Assembly: GCF_029968035.1 (NCBI RefSeq)
Contig: NZ_JASCIQ010000040.1
Location: forward strand, 17,646 to 81,645
DNA length: 64,000 nt
From: Streptomyces cavernicola
GTDB taxonomy: Bacteria; Actinomycetota; Actinomycetes; Streptomycetales; Streptomycetaceae
Direction: 5' to 3'
The notes beneath the pieces were generated by a model. It saw only the letters and a list, made by a program, of their open reading frames with translations. It searched no databases and was not told the DNA's origin. Shown here piece after piece: positions 52,878-61,681 of the stretch (positions within the stretch are counted from its first letter, which is position 1; each line of letters starts with the position of its first letter). The translations under genes were made by a program, and so were the position numbers.

Positions 52878-54041
52878 TCAGGCGTGCGGCCCCACCGTCA
52901 CCTCGCCCACGGTGAGCTCGGCCGCCCCCTCAAGCGCCTCGCCGACCCGCCGCACCCGCCCCTCCAACTCCCGTGACCGCCCTGCCGAAAGGGGCCGCAG
53001 CGGCTCGACCGTCACCGCGATCCGCCGCCCCGACCTGCGCTGATGCCAGACACCCGCGACCGCGTCGGCCACCAGCAGAAGCGGGAAGTTGCCCGCCTGG
53101 CCCCCGGCGAGGGCGCGTTCGCGGGCGGCCCCGGCGAAGAGCCGCTCCCTCGGGTACGCCGCGATGCCGAACGCGTCGAAGTACGGAAGCAGCCACACCC
53201 CGTCCACCGCCCCGCCGTCGAACTCCGTGTCCCCGGCCGCCACCCACGCCCGCTCGCCCTCGAAGTCGACCTCCTCGATCCGCCCGCCGAGCGAACCGAA
53301 CAACGAGACGGCCCAACTCGGCGACACCGCGAGCCACTTGGCGAAGGACTGCGGCGTCGCCGGGCCGTACGCGTGCAGATAGCGCCGCACCAGCTCCGCG
53401 AGCGCCGCGTCACCGGGCTCGGGCACCACTCCGCGCGGCCGCGTGTACGTCACCTTGCGGCCGCGGTTGGGGCCGAAGCAGAGCGCGCCGCGATGGGCCG
53501 CGGTGTGCAGGGCCTGCCGCCAGCGCGGCCACCTCCCCTGGAACGCGGGCACCGTGAGCTCCCCGGCCCACGGCCCGGTGCGCGCGACGACCGCCTCGGT
53601 CAGCTCGTCGGCCGTCAGGCACGCCCCGTCGAGGGCGTCCGCGACCGCCGCGACCACCTCGTCGGTCTGCTTCCCGGTGAGGCGTACGCCCTCCGGGTGC
53701 GGGCTGCGGCCCATCGGCAGCGCCGACAACGCGCCGGTCCACAGCGGGAGTTCGGCGGTCGGAAGCAGATGCACGGTGCCGCGCGGCCCGTACGTCTTCG
53801 TCAGCGTGCCCGCCTCCCACAGTGCCGCCCGCACGTCCGCGCGCGTCGCCCCCGCGTGCCGCAGACACAGCGACAGCTCGGCGGCCGAGAGCACCTGCGC
53901 ATGCGCCCCGAGCATCGCCCCCGCCGTACGGGCGAGGTCCGCGCTGATCGACGGGGGTGCGCTCCCGGCGGCGGGGGAGCCGAGGAACTGCCGGGTCAGG
54001 CGCCGGGCGTGGGCGGCGGTCCAGGAGACGCTGAGAGTCAT
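52878..54041 (-). CDS. AlkZ/YcaQ-family winged-helix DNA glycosylase-like protein
   Basis: 387 aa of the HTH_42 family, which includes AlkZ that removes bulky alkylated or crosslinked bases. Features: N-terminal GAHAQVLSAAELSL, where the catalytic QxQ is HxQ (His47, Gln49); GTLTKTYGPRGTVHLLP, the typical R/G-T-x-H-L motif; and RRYLHAYGPATPQSFAKWL with VWLLPYFDAFGIAAYPRERL. It probably acts on DNA adducts. ATG 54041; it has its own promoter region upstream. Confidence 0.88.
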   Translation of the reverse strand: MTLSVSWTAAHARRLTRQFLGSPAAGSAPPSISADLARTAGAMLGAHAQVLSAAELSLCLRHAGATRADVRAALWEAGTLTKTYGPRGTVHLLPTAELPLWTGALSALPMGRSPHPEGVRLTGKQTDEVVAAVADALDGACLTADELTEAVVARTGPWAGELTVPAFQGRWPRWRQALHTAAHRGALCFGPNRGRKVTYTRPRGVVPEPGDAALAELVRRYLHAYGPATPQSFAKWLAVSPSWAVSLFGSLGGRIEEVDFEGERAWVAAGDTEFDGGAVDGVWLLPYFDAFGIAAYPRERLFAGAARERALAGGQAGNFPLLLVADAVAGVWHQRRSGRRIAVTVEPLRPLSAGRSRELEGRVRRVGEALEGAAELTVGEVTVGPHA

Positions 54042-54423
54042 GGCACGAGTATCGACGCGGCCCGCCGAACGAACCCGCCGAACGAACGAACCGAACGCAC
54101 CCGCAGCTCGCGACGGCCAGCGGTAGTTCAAAACGGAACAACATGGAGAACCCCACCCAGGAGCACGCCATCGCGCACTCGCAAACGCGGGCAATACGGA
54201 CAACTCCCCCTCTTCGATTCCGCATTGTTATCTGAACCGGTCGATCACCGTGTAGGCATCACGTAAGTTCAGACCAAGGCTAATTCGCGTCGGCAAAGCC
54301 ACGCGGTGCGGCACCGCGCGGTGGAGGGGGCCGGGCGGTGCCGCAAGCCGCTCTCCCTCCCCGACGGCCCGTCGCCGTACGGGCTCTCTACCCCGCCGCC
54401 CGCGACGCCCTTAAAGTCACCAC
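54042..54423. other. 382-base intergenic region, divergent promoters
   Basis: Holds a GAACGAACC direct-repeat patch (54064-54095), a locally AT-richer tract (54120-54290) suited to promoters in both directions, and a 30-codon ORF 54143-54235 (MENPTQEHAIAHSQ...) without a good binding site, which I do not call a gene. GTGCGGCACCGC near 54303-54320 forms a small hairpin. Confidence 0.5.
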
Positions 54424-55170
54424 GTGCCCGCGCTGCTCGCCGCCCTCGCCGCCGCCTACGGCGCACTCACCGGAGTGCTCCTGCCGCGCGCCGCCCACCG
54501 CCTCGCCGTCGCCTACGACGAACCCTGGCGCGCCCACTGCCCCCAGGGCCACCCCCTCACCGGCCCCGCCGGCGGCTGGCTCGGCACCGCCCGCTGCCCC
54601 AACTGCCCACCGCACACGCCCTGTTGGTACGGCCCCAGCACCCCGCTGCTCGCCGCGCTCACCGCGCTCCTGTGCGCCGCACTCGCCGCCGCGGCCGGAC
54701 CCCGGCCCGAACTCGCCGTCTGGCTCGCCCTCGTGCCGTTCGGCGTGCTGCTCGCCGTCGTCGACCACGCCGTGCACCGGCTGCCCGACGTCCTCACCCT
54801 GCCGCTCGCCGCCGCCGCCCTCGTCCTGCTCGGCGCCGCCGCCGCACTCGACGGCGCGGCCGGCTCCTGGACCGGCGCACTCCTCGGCGGCCTCGCCCTC
54901 GGCGGCACCTACCTGCTGCTGTTCCTCGCCCACCCCACCGGCATGGGCTTCGGCGACGTCAAGCTCGCGGTCGCCCTCGGCGTAACCCTTGGGTGGTACG
55001 GCTGGGGCGTCCTCGTCCTCGGCTTCCTCGCGGGCCTCGGATACGGCGGCGGATACGCGCTCACCCTTGTCCTGCGCGGCCGAGCGGGCCGCAGGACGGC
55101 GATGCCGCTCGGCCCCTGCATGCTCGCCGGAACCGTCACCGGCCTCCTCTGCGGCGCGCTCGCGGCCTAG
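54424..55170 (+). CDS. A24-type prepilin peptidase
   Basis: 248 aa, about seven membrane helices. Catalytic Asps: Asp114 in VDHAVHRLPD and Asp178 in GMGFGDVK, the A24 signature. The N-terminal cytoplasmic loop has four Cys (CPQGH ... CPNCPPHTPCW) as in full-length PilD/ComC types, where they bind zinc. GTG 54424. It is the only candidate in the window to process Flp and the two TadE-type leaders and lies 9 kb from them, with no pilus gene next to it. Terminated by a strong hairpin. Confidence 0.9.
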   Translation: MPALLAALAAAYGALTGVLLPRAAHRLAVAYDEPWRAHCPQGHPLTGPAGGWLGTARCPNCPPHTPCWYGPSTPLLAALTALLCAALAAAAGPRPELAVWLALVPFGVLLAVVDHAVHRLPDVLTLPLAAAALVLLGAAAALDGAAGSWTGALLGGLALGGTYLLLFLAHPTGMGFGDVKLAVALGVTLGWYGWGVLVLGFLAGLGYGGGYALTLVLRGRAGRRTAMPLGPCMLAGTVTGLLCGALAA

Positions 55171-55229
55171 CCCGCCACGCCGCTGCACGCGACGGCGCTC
55201 ACGAAGGGTTATGGTGGAAACCCCCCCTC

Positions 55230-55269
55230 GGGCCGGTCCATCTCCCCCCCCATGGACCGGCCCGTTTTT
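55230..55269 (+). terminator. Rho-independent terminator with T-run
   Basis: GGGCCGGTCCAT / ATGGACCGGCCC, 12-bp perfect arms followed by GTTTTT, the most classical terminator in the window, between the convergent peptidase and reductase genes. Confidence 0.92.
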
Positions 55270-55316
55270 CATGCCCGCACACAGACGTCGACAGACGTCG
55301 TACGGGCTCCGCGCCG

Positions 55317-56354
55317 TTACTGCCGCCCGGCCCAGATGTTCGTCCCCGGCGTCGACACCGCGAACTCGTCGATCTCGGCCAGCTCCTCGTCGGTGAGCTT
55401 CGCACCGCTCAGCGCCGCGACGTTCTCCTCCAGCTGCTTCACGCTGGACGCGCCGATCAGCGCCGACGTCATCCGCTCGTCCCGCAGCACCCAGTTCAGG
55501 GCCAGCTGCGCCAGCGACTGGCCGCGCCGGGCCGCGATGTCGTTCAGGCCGTTCAGGCGGCGCAGCACCTCGTCGCTCAGCAGGTTCGGGTCGAGCGACT
55601 TGCCCTGCGTCGCCCGCGAACCCTCCGGAATGCCCTTCAGGTACTTGCCCGTGAGCAGCCCCTGCGCGAGCGGCACGAACGAGATGCAGCCCATGCCCGA
55701 CTCCTCCAGGACGTCGAGCAGCCCGTCGTCCTCCGTCCAGCGGTTGATCATCGAGTACGAGGGCTGGTGGATGAGCGGCCGCACCCCCATCTCCCGCAGG
55801 ATGCGCACCGCCTCCCGCGTCTGCTCACTCGTGTACGAGGAGACGCCCACGTACAGCGCCTTGCCCTGCTGCACCGCCGACGCCAGAGCGCCCATCGTCT
55901 CTTCCAGCGGGGTGTTCGGGTCGAAGCGGTGCGAGTAGAAGATGTCGACGTAGTCCACGCCCATCCGCTTCAGGGAGGCGTCCAGGGACGACATCAGGTA
56001 CTTGCGGGAACCCCACTCGCCGTACGGGCCCGGGTGCATCAGATAGCCGGCCTTGGTGGAGAGGACCAGCTCGTCCCGGTACGGCGTGAAGTCCTGCTGC
56101 AGGAGCTTGCCGAAGTTCAGCTCCGCCGAGCCGGGCGGCGGGCCGTAGTTGTTCGCCAGGTCGAAGTGCGTGACGCCCAGGTCGAAGGCGCGGCGCAGGA
56201 TCGCGCGCTGGTTGTCGAGGCTCTTGTCGTCGCCGAAGTTGTGCCACAGGCCGAGCGAGATCGCGGGCAGCTTCAGGCCGGAGCGACCGGTGCGCCGGTA
56301 CTCCATCGAGTCGTAACGGTCACCGGCGGCGCGGTACACACGGTTGTCGTTCAT
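55317..56354 (-). CDS. aldo/keto reductase, YghZ/GAP reductase-like
   Basis: 345 aa. Tetrad: Asp and Tyr in THFDLANNYGPPPGSAE, Lys in VLSTKAGYLMHPGPYGEWGSRKY-like segment (Lys of STKAG), His in DIFYSHRFDPNTP. NANNYGPPPGSAE and the PGPYG loop are typical of the YghZ (L-glyceraldehyde-3-phosphate reductase) and Kv-beta-like subgroup. ATG 56354 (MNDNRVYR); GGAGG lies rather far upstream (13 bases). Divergent from uppS. Confidence 0.9.
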   Translation of the reverse strand: MNDNRVYRAAGDRYDSMEYRRTGRSGLKLPAISLGLWHNFGDDKSLDNQRAILRRAFDLGVTHFDLANNYGPPPGSAELNFGKLLQQDFTPYRDELVLSTKAGYLMHPGPYGEWGSRKYLMSSLDASLKRMGVDYVDIFYSHRFDPNTPLEETMGALASAVQQGKALYVGVSSYTSEQTREAVRILREMGVRPLIHQPSYSMINRWTEDDGLLDVLEESGMGCISFVPLAQGLLTGKYLKGIPEGSRATQGKSLDPNLLSDEVLRRLNGLNDIAARRGQSLAQLALNWVLRDERMTSALIGASSVKQLEENVAALSGAKLTDEELAEIDEFAVSTPGTNIWAGRQ

Positions 56355-56469
56355 GGGGACGAAGCTACCTCCAGGGCAGAAGCACCCTTGGACGGAGAGG
56401 CCCGCGACCGACGGTAAGGTGGCGCCTTCGGGGGCCGCATCTGCCATCTGCACGGAGGGGCTGAAGAGA

Positions 56470-57231
56470 GTGAACCTGCGCGACCTGGTGTACGGGCTTT
56501 ACGCACGCCGGGTGGAAGGCCGCCTCGACCACTCCGCCGTGCCCAAGCACATCGGCGTCATCATGGACGGCAATCGGCGCTGGGCGAAGGCGTCGGGCAG
56601 CACGACCGTGCACGGCCACCGGGCCGGGGCCGAGAAGATCTCGGAATTCCTCGGCTGGTGCTCCGAGACCGATGTGGAAGTCGTCACTCTCTGGCTGCTC
56701 TCCACCGACAACTTCGACCGCCCCGCGGACGAACTCGGCCCGCTCCTCGGCATCATCGAGAACGTCGTGCGCACCCTCGCCGACGACGGCCGATGGCGCG
56801 TCCACCACGTCGGCACCCCGGACATCCTGCCCGCCCAGCTGCGCGGCACGATCAAGGACGCCGAGGAGTCCACGGCCCATGTCGACGGCATAACGGTCAA
56901 CGTGGCGGTGGGCTACGGCGGCCGCCAGGAGATCGCCGACGCCGTCCGCTCGATGCTCCTCGACCACGCCGAGAAGGGCACGTCGATGGAGTCCCTCGCG
57001 GAGATCGTCGACACCGACCTGATCGGCCGCCACCTCTACACCAGCGACCAGCCCGACCCGGACCTCGTCATCCGCACCAGCGGCGAGCAGCGCCTGTCCG
57101 GCTTCATGCTCTGGCAGACCGCGCACTCCGAGTACTACTTCTGCGAAGTCTTCTGGCCCGCGTTCCGCAAGGTCGACTTCCTGCGCGCGCTGCGCGACTA
57201 CGCCGCCCGGCACCGGCGTTACGGATCCTGA
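56470..57231 (+). CDS. uppS: isoprenyl diphosphate synthase, cis-prenyltransferase (UppS)
   Basis: 253 aa. Catalytic Asp33 in IGVIMDGNRRWAK, then GHRAGAEKI, TLWLLSTDNF and the C-terminal RTSGEQRLSGFMLWQTAHSE with FWPAFRKVDFLRAL. It adds isopentenyl units in cis to give the lipid carrier for peptidoglycan and wall polymer synthesis. Actinobacteria have two such enzymes of differing chain length; which one this is cannot be decided by eye. Start GTG 56470; ATG 56344 upstream overlaps the divergent gene's start and is rejected. Confidence 0.93.
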   Translation: MNLRDLVYGLYARRVEGRLDHSAVPKHIGVIMDGNRRWAKASGSTTVHGHRAGAEKISEFLGWCSETDVEVVTLWLLSTDNFDRPADELGPLLGIIENVVRTLADDGRWRVHHVGTPDILPAQLRGTIKDAEESTAHVDGITVNVAVGYGGRQEIADAVRSMLLDHAEKGTSMESLAEIVDTDLIGRHLYTSDQPDPDLVIRTSGEQRLSGFMLWQTAHSEYYFCEVFWPAFRKVDFLRALRDYAARHRRYGS

Positions 57232-57527
57232 CGCTCAGTCACGATCCAGCAGGTCACCGGAGGTTCACCGAGGCGTCGCCGTCCCCGGCTGCATGGCTGA
57301 GGTTGTTCGAGGGCATACCCATGTCAAGTGACCCCCCGGCCAGGGGAGTCGCCCTTCAGCGGGTGGCACGGGGCCATCCGCCCGGGAGGCCCTTTGCACC
57401 AGAAGGACCGTATTCCGTACGGGACTCGTGGAGGGCCGGCGCTCGGCCCGTGCAAGCGGCCCGAGCCCGGTCCAGTCCTCCGCGACACCGTCGCTCCCCT
57501 ACCTCATCCGAGGGGGTACGTCCTTCC

Positions 57528-58850
57528 GTGGTGACCAGCACAAAGCGCCGCACTCCCGACAGGCGCACTTACGTTCTCGACACCAGCGTGCTGCTGGCTG
57601 ACCCGAACGCCATGAACCGCTTCGACGAACACGAAGTAGTGCTTCCGATCGTGGTGGTCACGGAACTAGAGGCCAAGCGGCACCATCCCGAACTCGGCTA
57701 CTTCGCCCGGCAGGCCCTGCGCATGCTGGACGACTGCCGGATCAGGCACGGGCGGCTCGACGCCCCGATCCCGATCGGCGAGCTGGGCGGGACGCTGCGG
57801 GTCGAGCTCAACCACTCGGATCCCGGAGTGCTTCCGGCCGGCTATCGAATGGGGGACAACGACTCCCGCATCCTCGCGGTCGCCCGCAACCTGCAGGCGG
57901 AGGGGTACGACGTCACGGTCGTCTCCAAGGACCTGCCGCTGCGGATCAAGGCGTCCTCGGTGGGACTGCTCGCCGAGGAGTACCGCGCGGAACTCGCGAT
58001 CACGGACTCCGGCTGGACCGGAATGTCCGAACTCGGCCTCTCCGGCGAGCAGGTGGACCTCCTCTTCGAGCAGGACACCCTGTACGTACCGGAGGCCGCG
58101 GACCTGCCCGTGCACACCGGGCTCACGCTCCGCTCGGAGAAGGGCAAGGCCCTCGGCCGGGTCACGCCCGAGGGCAACGTCCGGCTCGTACGCGGCGATC
58201 GCGAGGCGTTCGGACTCAAGGGCCGCAGCGCCGAACAGCGCATCGCCCTCGACATGCTGCTCGACCCGGACATCGGCATCGTGTCGATGGGCGGCCGGGC
58301 CGGCACCGGCAAGTCGGCGCTCGCGCTCTGCGCGGGACTCGACGCGGTGCTCGAACGCAGGCAGCACCAGAAGGTGATGGTCTTCCGGCCGCTGTACGCG
58401 GTCGGCGGGCAGGAGCTCGGCTATCTGCCGGGCAGCGAGGCCGAGAAGATGGGCCCGTGGGCGCAGGCGGTCTTCGACACGCTCTCGGCGGTGACGAGCC
58501 GCGAGGTCATCGAGGAGGTCACGGCGCGCGGCATGTTGGAGGTCCTGCCGCTCACCCACATCCGCGGCCGCTCGCTCCACGACGCCTTCGTGATCGTGGA
58601 CGAGGCCCAATCCCTGGAACGGAACGTCCTGCTGACCGTTCTGTCCCGAATCGGGGCCAATTCCAGGGTGGTTCTCACGCACGACGTCGCCCAGCGCGAC
58701 AACCTCAGGGTCGGCCGGTACGACGGAGTCGTCGCCGTCGTCGAGAAGTTGAAGGGGCATCCGCTCTTCGCGCATGTGACCCTGACCCGCTCCGAACGCT
58801 CGCAGATCGCGGCGCTCGTGACCGAAATGCTGGAGGACGTTCATATCTAG
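57528..58850 (+). CDS. PIN-PhoH protein (PhoH2-type RNA helicase/RNase)
   Basis: 440 aa. Residues 13-145 are a PIN domain (TYVLDTSVLLADPNAM; VVTELEAKRH; GDNDSRILAVARNL; VTVVSKDLPLRIKA) with the acidic metal ligands. Residues 235-435 are the PhoH ATPase: Walker A GGRAGTGKS at 255-263 and DAFVIVDEAQSLERNVL as Walker B. PhoH2 proteins unwind and cleave RNA. GTG 57528 is the best start (GAGGGGG upstream). The 296-base leader 57232-57527 includes GC-rich inverted repeats but no gene I can support. Confidence 0.92.
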   Translation: MVTSTKRRTPDRRTYVLDTSVLLADPNAMNRFDEHEVVLPIVVVTELEAKRHHPELGYFARQALRMLDDCRIRHGRLDAPIPIGELGGTLRVELNHSDPGVLPAGYRMGDNDSRILAVARNLQAEGYDVTVVSKDLPLRIKASSVGLLAEEYRAELAITDSGWTGMSELGLSGEQVDLLFEQDTLYVPEAADLPVHTGLTLRSEKGKALGRVTPEGNVRLVRGDREAFGLKGRSAEQRIALDMLLDPDIGIVSMGGRAGTGKSALALCAGLDAVLERRQHQKVMVFRPLYAVGGQELGYLPGSEAEKMGPWAQAVFDTLSAVTSREVIEEVTARGMLEVLPLTHIRGRSLHDAFVIVDEAQSLERNVLLTVLSRIGANSRVVLTHDVAQRDNLRVGRYDGVVAVVEKLKGHPLFAHVTLTRSERSQIAALVTEMLEDVHI

Positions 58851-59287
58851 CGGGGTCTGACGGGGCATGTGCGCGATGCCCGAAATGCAGTACCTCCACA
58901 TATCTACGCGGCAGTTGGCGCCGTCCGGCGAAGCCGAAGAGCTTAGCCGGGCGGCGTCGCGCCGTACGCGCATTTCCGCAAAACCCCTGGGGCAAACGGG
59001 GTGTGAGCTTTCACACGCAACGGAGAATTGCCTCGCGGCATCCCGTTCCGGCAGAGTCGTGGTCCTGTCAGGCCCCGCATGCGGCACTTGCGCACCCCCA
59101 GCGGTGTGGAACACCAGAACTTCATAGAGACCGCCGCATGCCACCCGATTCACAGGAGGCCGCTCTCGTAAGGGAGTTGCTTCCTGGGGTCCGTGCTGCC
59201 CGTGACCATGTATCAGTGGGTGGCCAGCGTCAGGGGCACGATTGCGCCCGAAAGGTCACCGACCGGGCGATGCTGGAAGGAATGCAT
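58851..59287 (+). other. 437-base leader of the secreted lysozyme-fold gene
   Basis: No supported gene. It contains a perfect hairpin GTGTGA-GCTT-TCACAC (59001-59016), CCCCTGGGGCAAACGGGG just before it, and a long GC-rich inverted patch at 58918-58965. Such long leaders before actinobacterial wall-lytic genes often carry riboswitches. I looked for c-di-AMP (ydaO) conserved strings and did not find them. Confidence 0.45.
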
Positions 59288-59998
59288 GTGAGCCGGATTT
59301 CGGTCCGGGGATTCGCGGTGGCTTCGGCCACGGCGGTCACCACTGTCGGCGCCGTCGTGGGCGTTGCCTCGGGCAGCACCCAGCCCTCCAACGACATGGA
59401 GGCGACGGCAGCGTCGGGCGAAGGGACGCTGCTCGCCGACATCCCCGCGGGCCAGCAGGCCGAGGTGCAGACCGCATCTCTGGCCCAGCAGGCCGACGCA
59501 CAGGCTGTCGCCGCCGATGCCGCCGCGCAGAAGTCCGCGGAGGAGTCGGCGCGCAAGAAGGCCGCCGAGGACGCGGTCGCCAAGAAGGAAGCCGCGGAGC
59601 AGAAGCTCGCCGAGGAGAAGGCCGCCAAGGAGCGCGAGGCGGAGCTCAAGGCCAGCCGCTCCGAGGCACGCGCGGACATCTCGGACATCGCGCAGCAGTC
59701 CTCGTACTCCATCGCGGAGACGCAGGCGATCGCCCGTCAGATGGTCCCCGCGGACCAGTTCCAGTGCTTCAGCAACATCGTGGACCACGAGTCCAGCTGG
59801 AACTACCGGGCGTCCAACCCGTCCTCCGGTGCGTACGGTCTCGTGCAGGCGCTGCCCGGCTCCAAGATGGCCTCCGCCGGCTCCGACTGGCAGACCAACC
59901 CGGCCACGCAGATAAAGTGGGGCCTCAACTACATGAACGACCGGTACGGCAGCCCCTGCGGTGCCTGGGACTTCTGGCAGGCCAACAACTGGTACTGA
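59288..59998 (+). CDS. secreted lysozyme/transglycosylase-fold protein with coiled coil
   Basis: 236 aa from GTG 59288 (GGAAGG about seven bases upstream). Signal peptide (VRGFAVASATAVTTVGAVVG), then a long Ala/Glu/Lys coiled coil (about 60-125, SAEESARKKAAEDAVAKKEA). The C-terminal SLT-like domain has AIARQMVPADQFQCFSNIVD, HESSWNYRASNPSSGAYGLV (catalytic Glu and ASGAYGL-like motif) and WDFWQANNWY. It is expected to cleave or remodel peptidoglycan outside the cell. Two Cys in the domain may pair. Confidence 0.87.
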   Translation: MSRISVRGFAVASATAVTTVGAVVGVASGSTQPSNDMEATAASGEGTLLADIPAGQQAEVQTASLAQQADAQAVAADAAAQKSAEESARKKAAEDAVAKKEAAEQKLAEEKAAKEREAELKASRSEARADISDIAQQSSYSIAETQAIARQMVPADQFQCFSNIVDHESSWNYRASNPSSGAYGLVQALPGSKMASAGSDWQTNPATQIKWGLNYMNDRYGSPCGAWDFWQANNWY

Positions 59999-60029
59999 GA
60001 TACCGGCGTTTCGCCTGACGCTCAACTTC

Positions 60030-60066
60030 GTGGAGCCCTTCACCGTCCTACGGTGAGGGGCTCCAC
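60030..60066. terminator. hairpin terminator
   Basis: GTGGAGCCCTTCACCG and CGGTGAGGGGCTCCAC, 16-bp arms with one G-T pair and a 5-base loop, 30 bases after the lysozyme-fold gene. Confidence 0.9.
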
Positions 60067-60109
60067 GCATGTACGGTCACAAAGAAAATCCGGGGGACGA
60101 GGAAAGCTG

Positions 60110-61474
60110 ATGACGAGAGTGCCAGGGTGGTTGGAGCGGATCGGGGGCCGACTGACCCGGATGGGAGAGCGCTTGGAAGAGCGCCGCGCCGCAGCGGAGG
60201 GTGAGCCGCACCGACCCGTCGAGACGGGCGCGCCCGCGCCGTCCGGCTCCGCGCCCGCCTCCGCCGCTTCCGCCGCCGACTCCGCGCCCGAACCGGTGGT
60301 GCCCGCACCGCCGGCCTACGCTCCCGCTGTCGCCGCCAGACCCGAGCCCGTGAACGCCGTGCCCTGGGGGCTGCGGGTCGCGGCCGAGGCCGGCTGGCGA
60401 CTGCTCGTACTGGCCGCCGCGCTCTGGGTGTTGGCCTACGCCATCACCTCCGTCCAGCTCGTCGTCATGGCCTTCCTGGCCGCGCTCCTCATCACCGCGC
60501 TGCTGCAGCCCGCCGTCGCACGGATGCGTGCGCTCGGCCTGCCGCGCGGCCTGGCCACCGCCGTCGCGTTCATCACCGGCTTCGTCATCATGGGGCTCGT
60601 CGGCTGGTTCGTGGTCTGGCAGGTCCTGGAGAACGCCGACACCCTCGCCGAACGCGTGCAGGAGGGCATCGACGAACTCCAGAAGTGGCTCCTGGAGAGC
60701 CCCTTCCACGTCACCGAGGACCAGATCAAGGAGATCGCGAAGAACCTCCGCGAGGCCGTCGGCACCAACACAGAGGAGATCACCACCGCCGGGCTCGAAG
60801 GCGTCACGGTCATCGTGGAGTTCATGACGGGCATCCTGCTCGCGATGTTCTCCACGCTGTTCCTCCTCTACGACGGCAAGCGGATCTGGAACTGGACCCT
60901 CAAGGCCGTTCCGGCGCAGGCCCGTCCGGGAGTCGCGGGCGCAGGACCCAAGGCGTGGCGCACCCTCACCGCGTACGTCCGGGGCACGGTGATCGTCGCC
61001 CTGATCGACGCGATCTTCATCGGCATCGGCATCTACTTCCTCGACGTGCCGATGGCCGTGCCGCTCGCCGTGTTCATCTTCCTGTTCGCGTTCATCCCGC
61101 TGGTGGGCGCGGTGATCTCGGGCGCGCTCGCGGTGGTCGTCGCGCTCGTCACGCAGGGCGTGTTCACGGCGCTCATGGCGCTGGTCGTGGTGCTCGCGGT
61201 GCAGCAGATCGAGGGGCATGTGCTGCAGCCGTTCATCCTCGGGCGGGCTGTGCGGGTGCATCCGCTGGCGGTCGTGCTGTCCGTTGCGGCGGGCGGAATG
61301 GTGGGTGGTATCGGGGGAGCGGTGGTCGCCGTTCCGCTCGTCGCCGTGGCGAACACGGTGGTGGGGTACTTGCGGGCTTACTCCCATGAGCAGGCGCTTC
61401 GGCATGGCACGCCTGTGCCAGAGGTTGAGTCTGCGTCTGCGTCTTCGTCCGCGCCTTCGCCTTCGGCGGATTGA
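60110..61474 (+). CDS. AI-2E-family (UPF0118) membrane transporter
   Basis: 454 aa. Residues 1-85 are a low-complexity cytoplasmic tail (Pro/Ala/Glu). Seven or eight membrane helices follow in the family pattern: AITSVQLVVMAFLAALLITA, a large loop (EGIDELQKWLLESPFHVTED), FLLYDGKRIW, then FLFAFIPLVGAVISGALAVV and the signature QQIEGHVLQPFILGRAVRVH. Family members include AI-2 exporters and Na+/H+ antiporters; substrate here is unknown. ATG 60110 with GAGGAAA upstream. Its stop overlaps the end of the next element. Confidence 0.92.
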   Translation: MTRVPGWLERIGGRLTRMGERLEERRAAAEGEPHRPVETGAPAPSGSAPASAASAADSAPEPVVPAPPAYAPAVAARPEPVNAVPWGLRVAAEAGWRLLVLAAALWVLAYAITSVQLVVMAFLAALLITALLQPAVARMRALGLPRGLATAVAFITGFVIMGLVGWFVVWQVLENADTLAERVQEGIDELQKWLLESPFHVTEDQIKEIAKNLREAVGTNTEEITTAGLEGVTVIVEFMTGILLAMFSTLFLLYDGKRIWNWTLKAVPAQARPGVAGAGPKAWRTLTAYVRGTVIVALIDAIFIGIGIYFLDVPMAVPLAVFIFLFAFIPLVGAVISGALAVVVALVTQGVFTALMALVVVLAVQQIEGHVLQPFILGRAVRVHPLAVVLSVAAGGMVGGIGGAVVAVPLVAVANTVVGYLRAYSHEQALRHGTPVPEVESASASSSAPSPSAD

Positions 61475-61624
61475 TCCCCTCCCCGCCCCTTCCCGAAAGC
61501 CTCCGGCGGTGTTCGTTCGGCTTTCCCGCCGTCGTGGCTGGGCGCGCAGTTCCCCGCGCCCCTATCGGGGCGCGTGAAATTCAGACCCTCCGGCAGGACT
61601 TTCGGGAAGGGGCGGGGTGGGGGA
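61474..61624. repeat. MITE-like element copy 7, short
   Basis: Left end 61474-61497 begins at the last base of the upstream stop codon; right end 61601-61624. Only 151 bp: the core module is cut to CAGACCCTCCGGCAGGA. It lies between convergent genes. Confidence 0.85.
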
Positions 61625-61635
61625 GAGAAACGCGG

Positions 61636-61669
61636 CGGCCCTCCACCGGGGAGTACCGGTGGAGGGCCG
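61636..61669 (-). terminator. ahpC-ahpD operon terminator
   Basis: CGGCCCTCCACCGG and CCGGTGGAGGGCCG, 14-bp perfect arms with a 6-base loop, 12 bases past the ahpD stop. Confidence 0.9.
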
Positions 61670-61681
61670 CGACATGCGTTG

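Noticed and set aside
54143..54235. 30-codon ORF in the promoter region between the AlkZ-type gene and the prepilin peptidase
   Set aside because: No convincing binding site, hydrophobicity or family features; probably chance in an AT-richer tract.
58867..59127. 86-codon ORF in the lysozyme-fold leader
   Set aside because: Atypical third-position composition and no binding site or domain.
58851..59287. c-di-AMP (ydaO-type) riboswitch before the lysozyme-fold gene
   Set aside because: The conserved GGGGAACC, GGGTGAATC and CGACAGCTAAC strings were not found.
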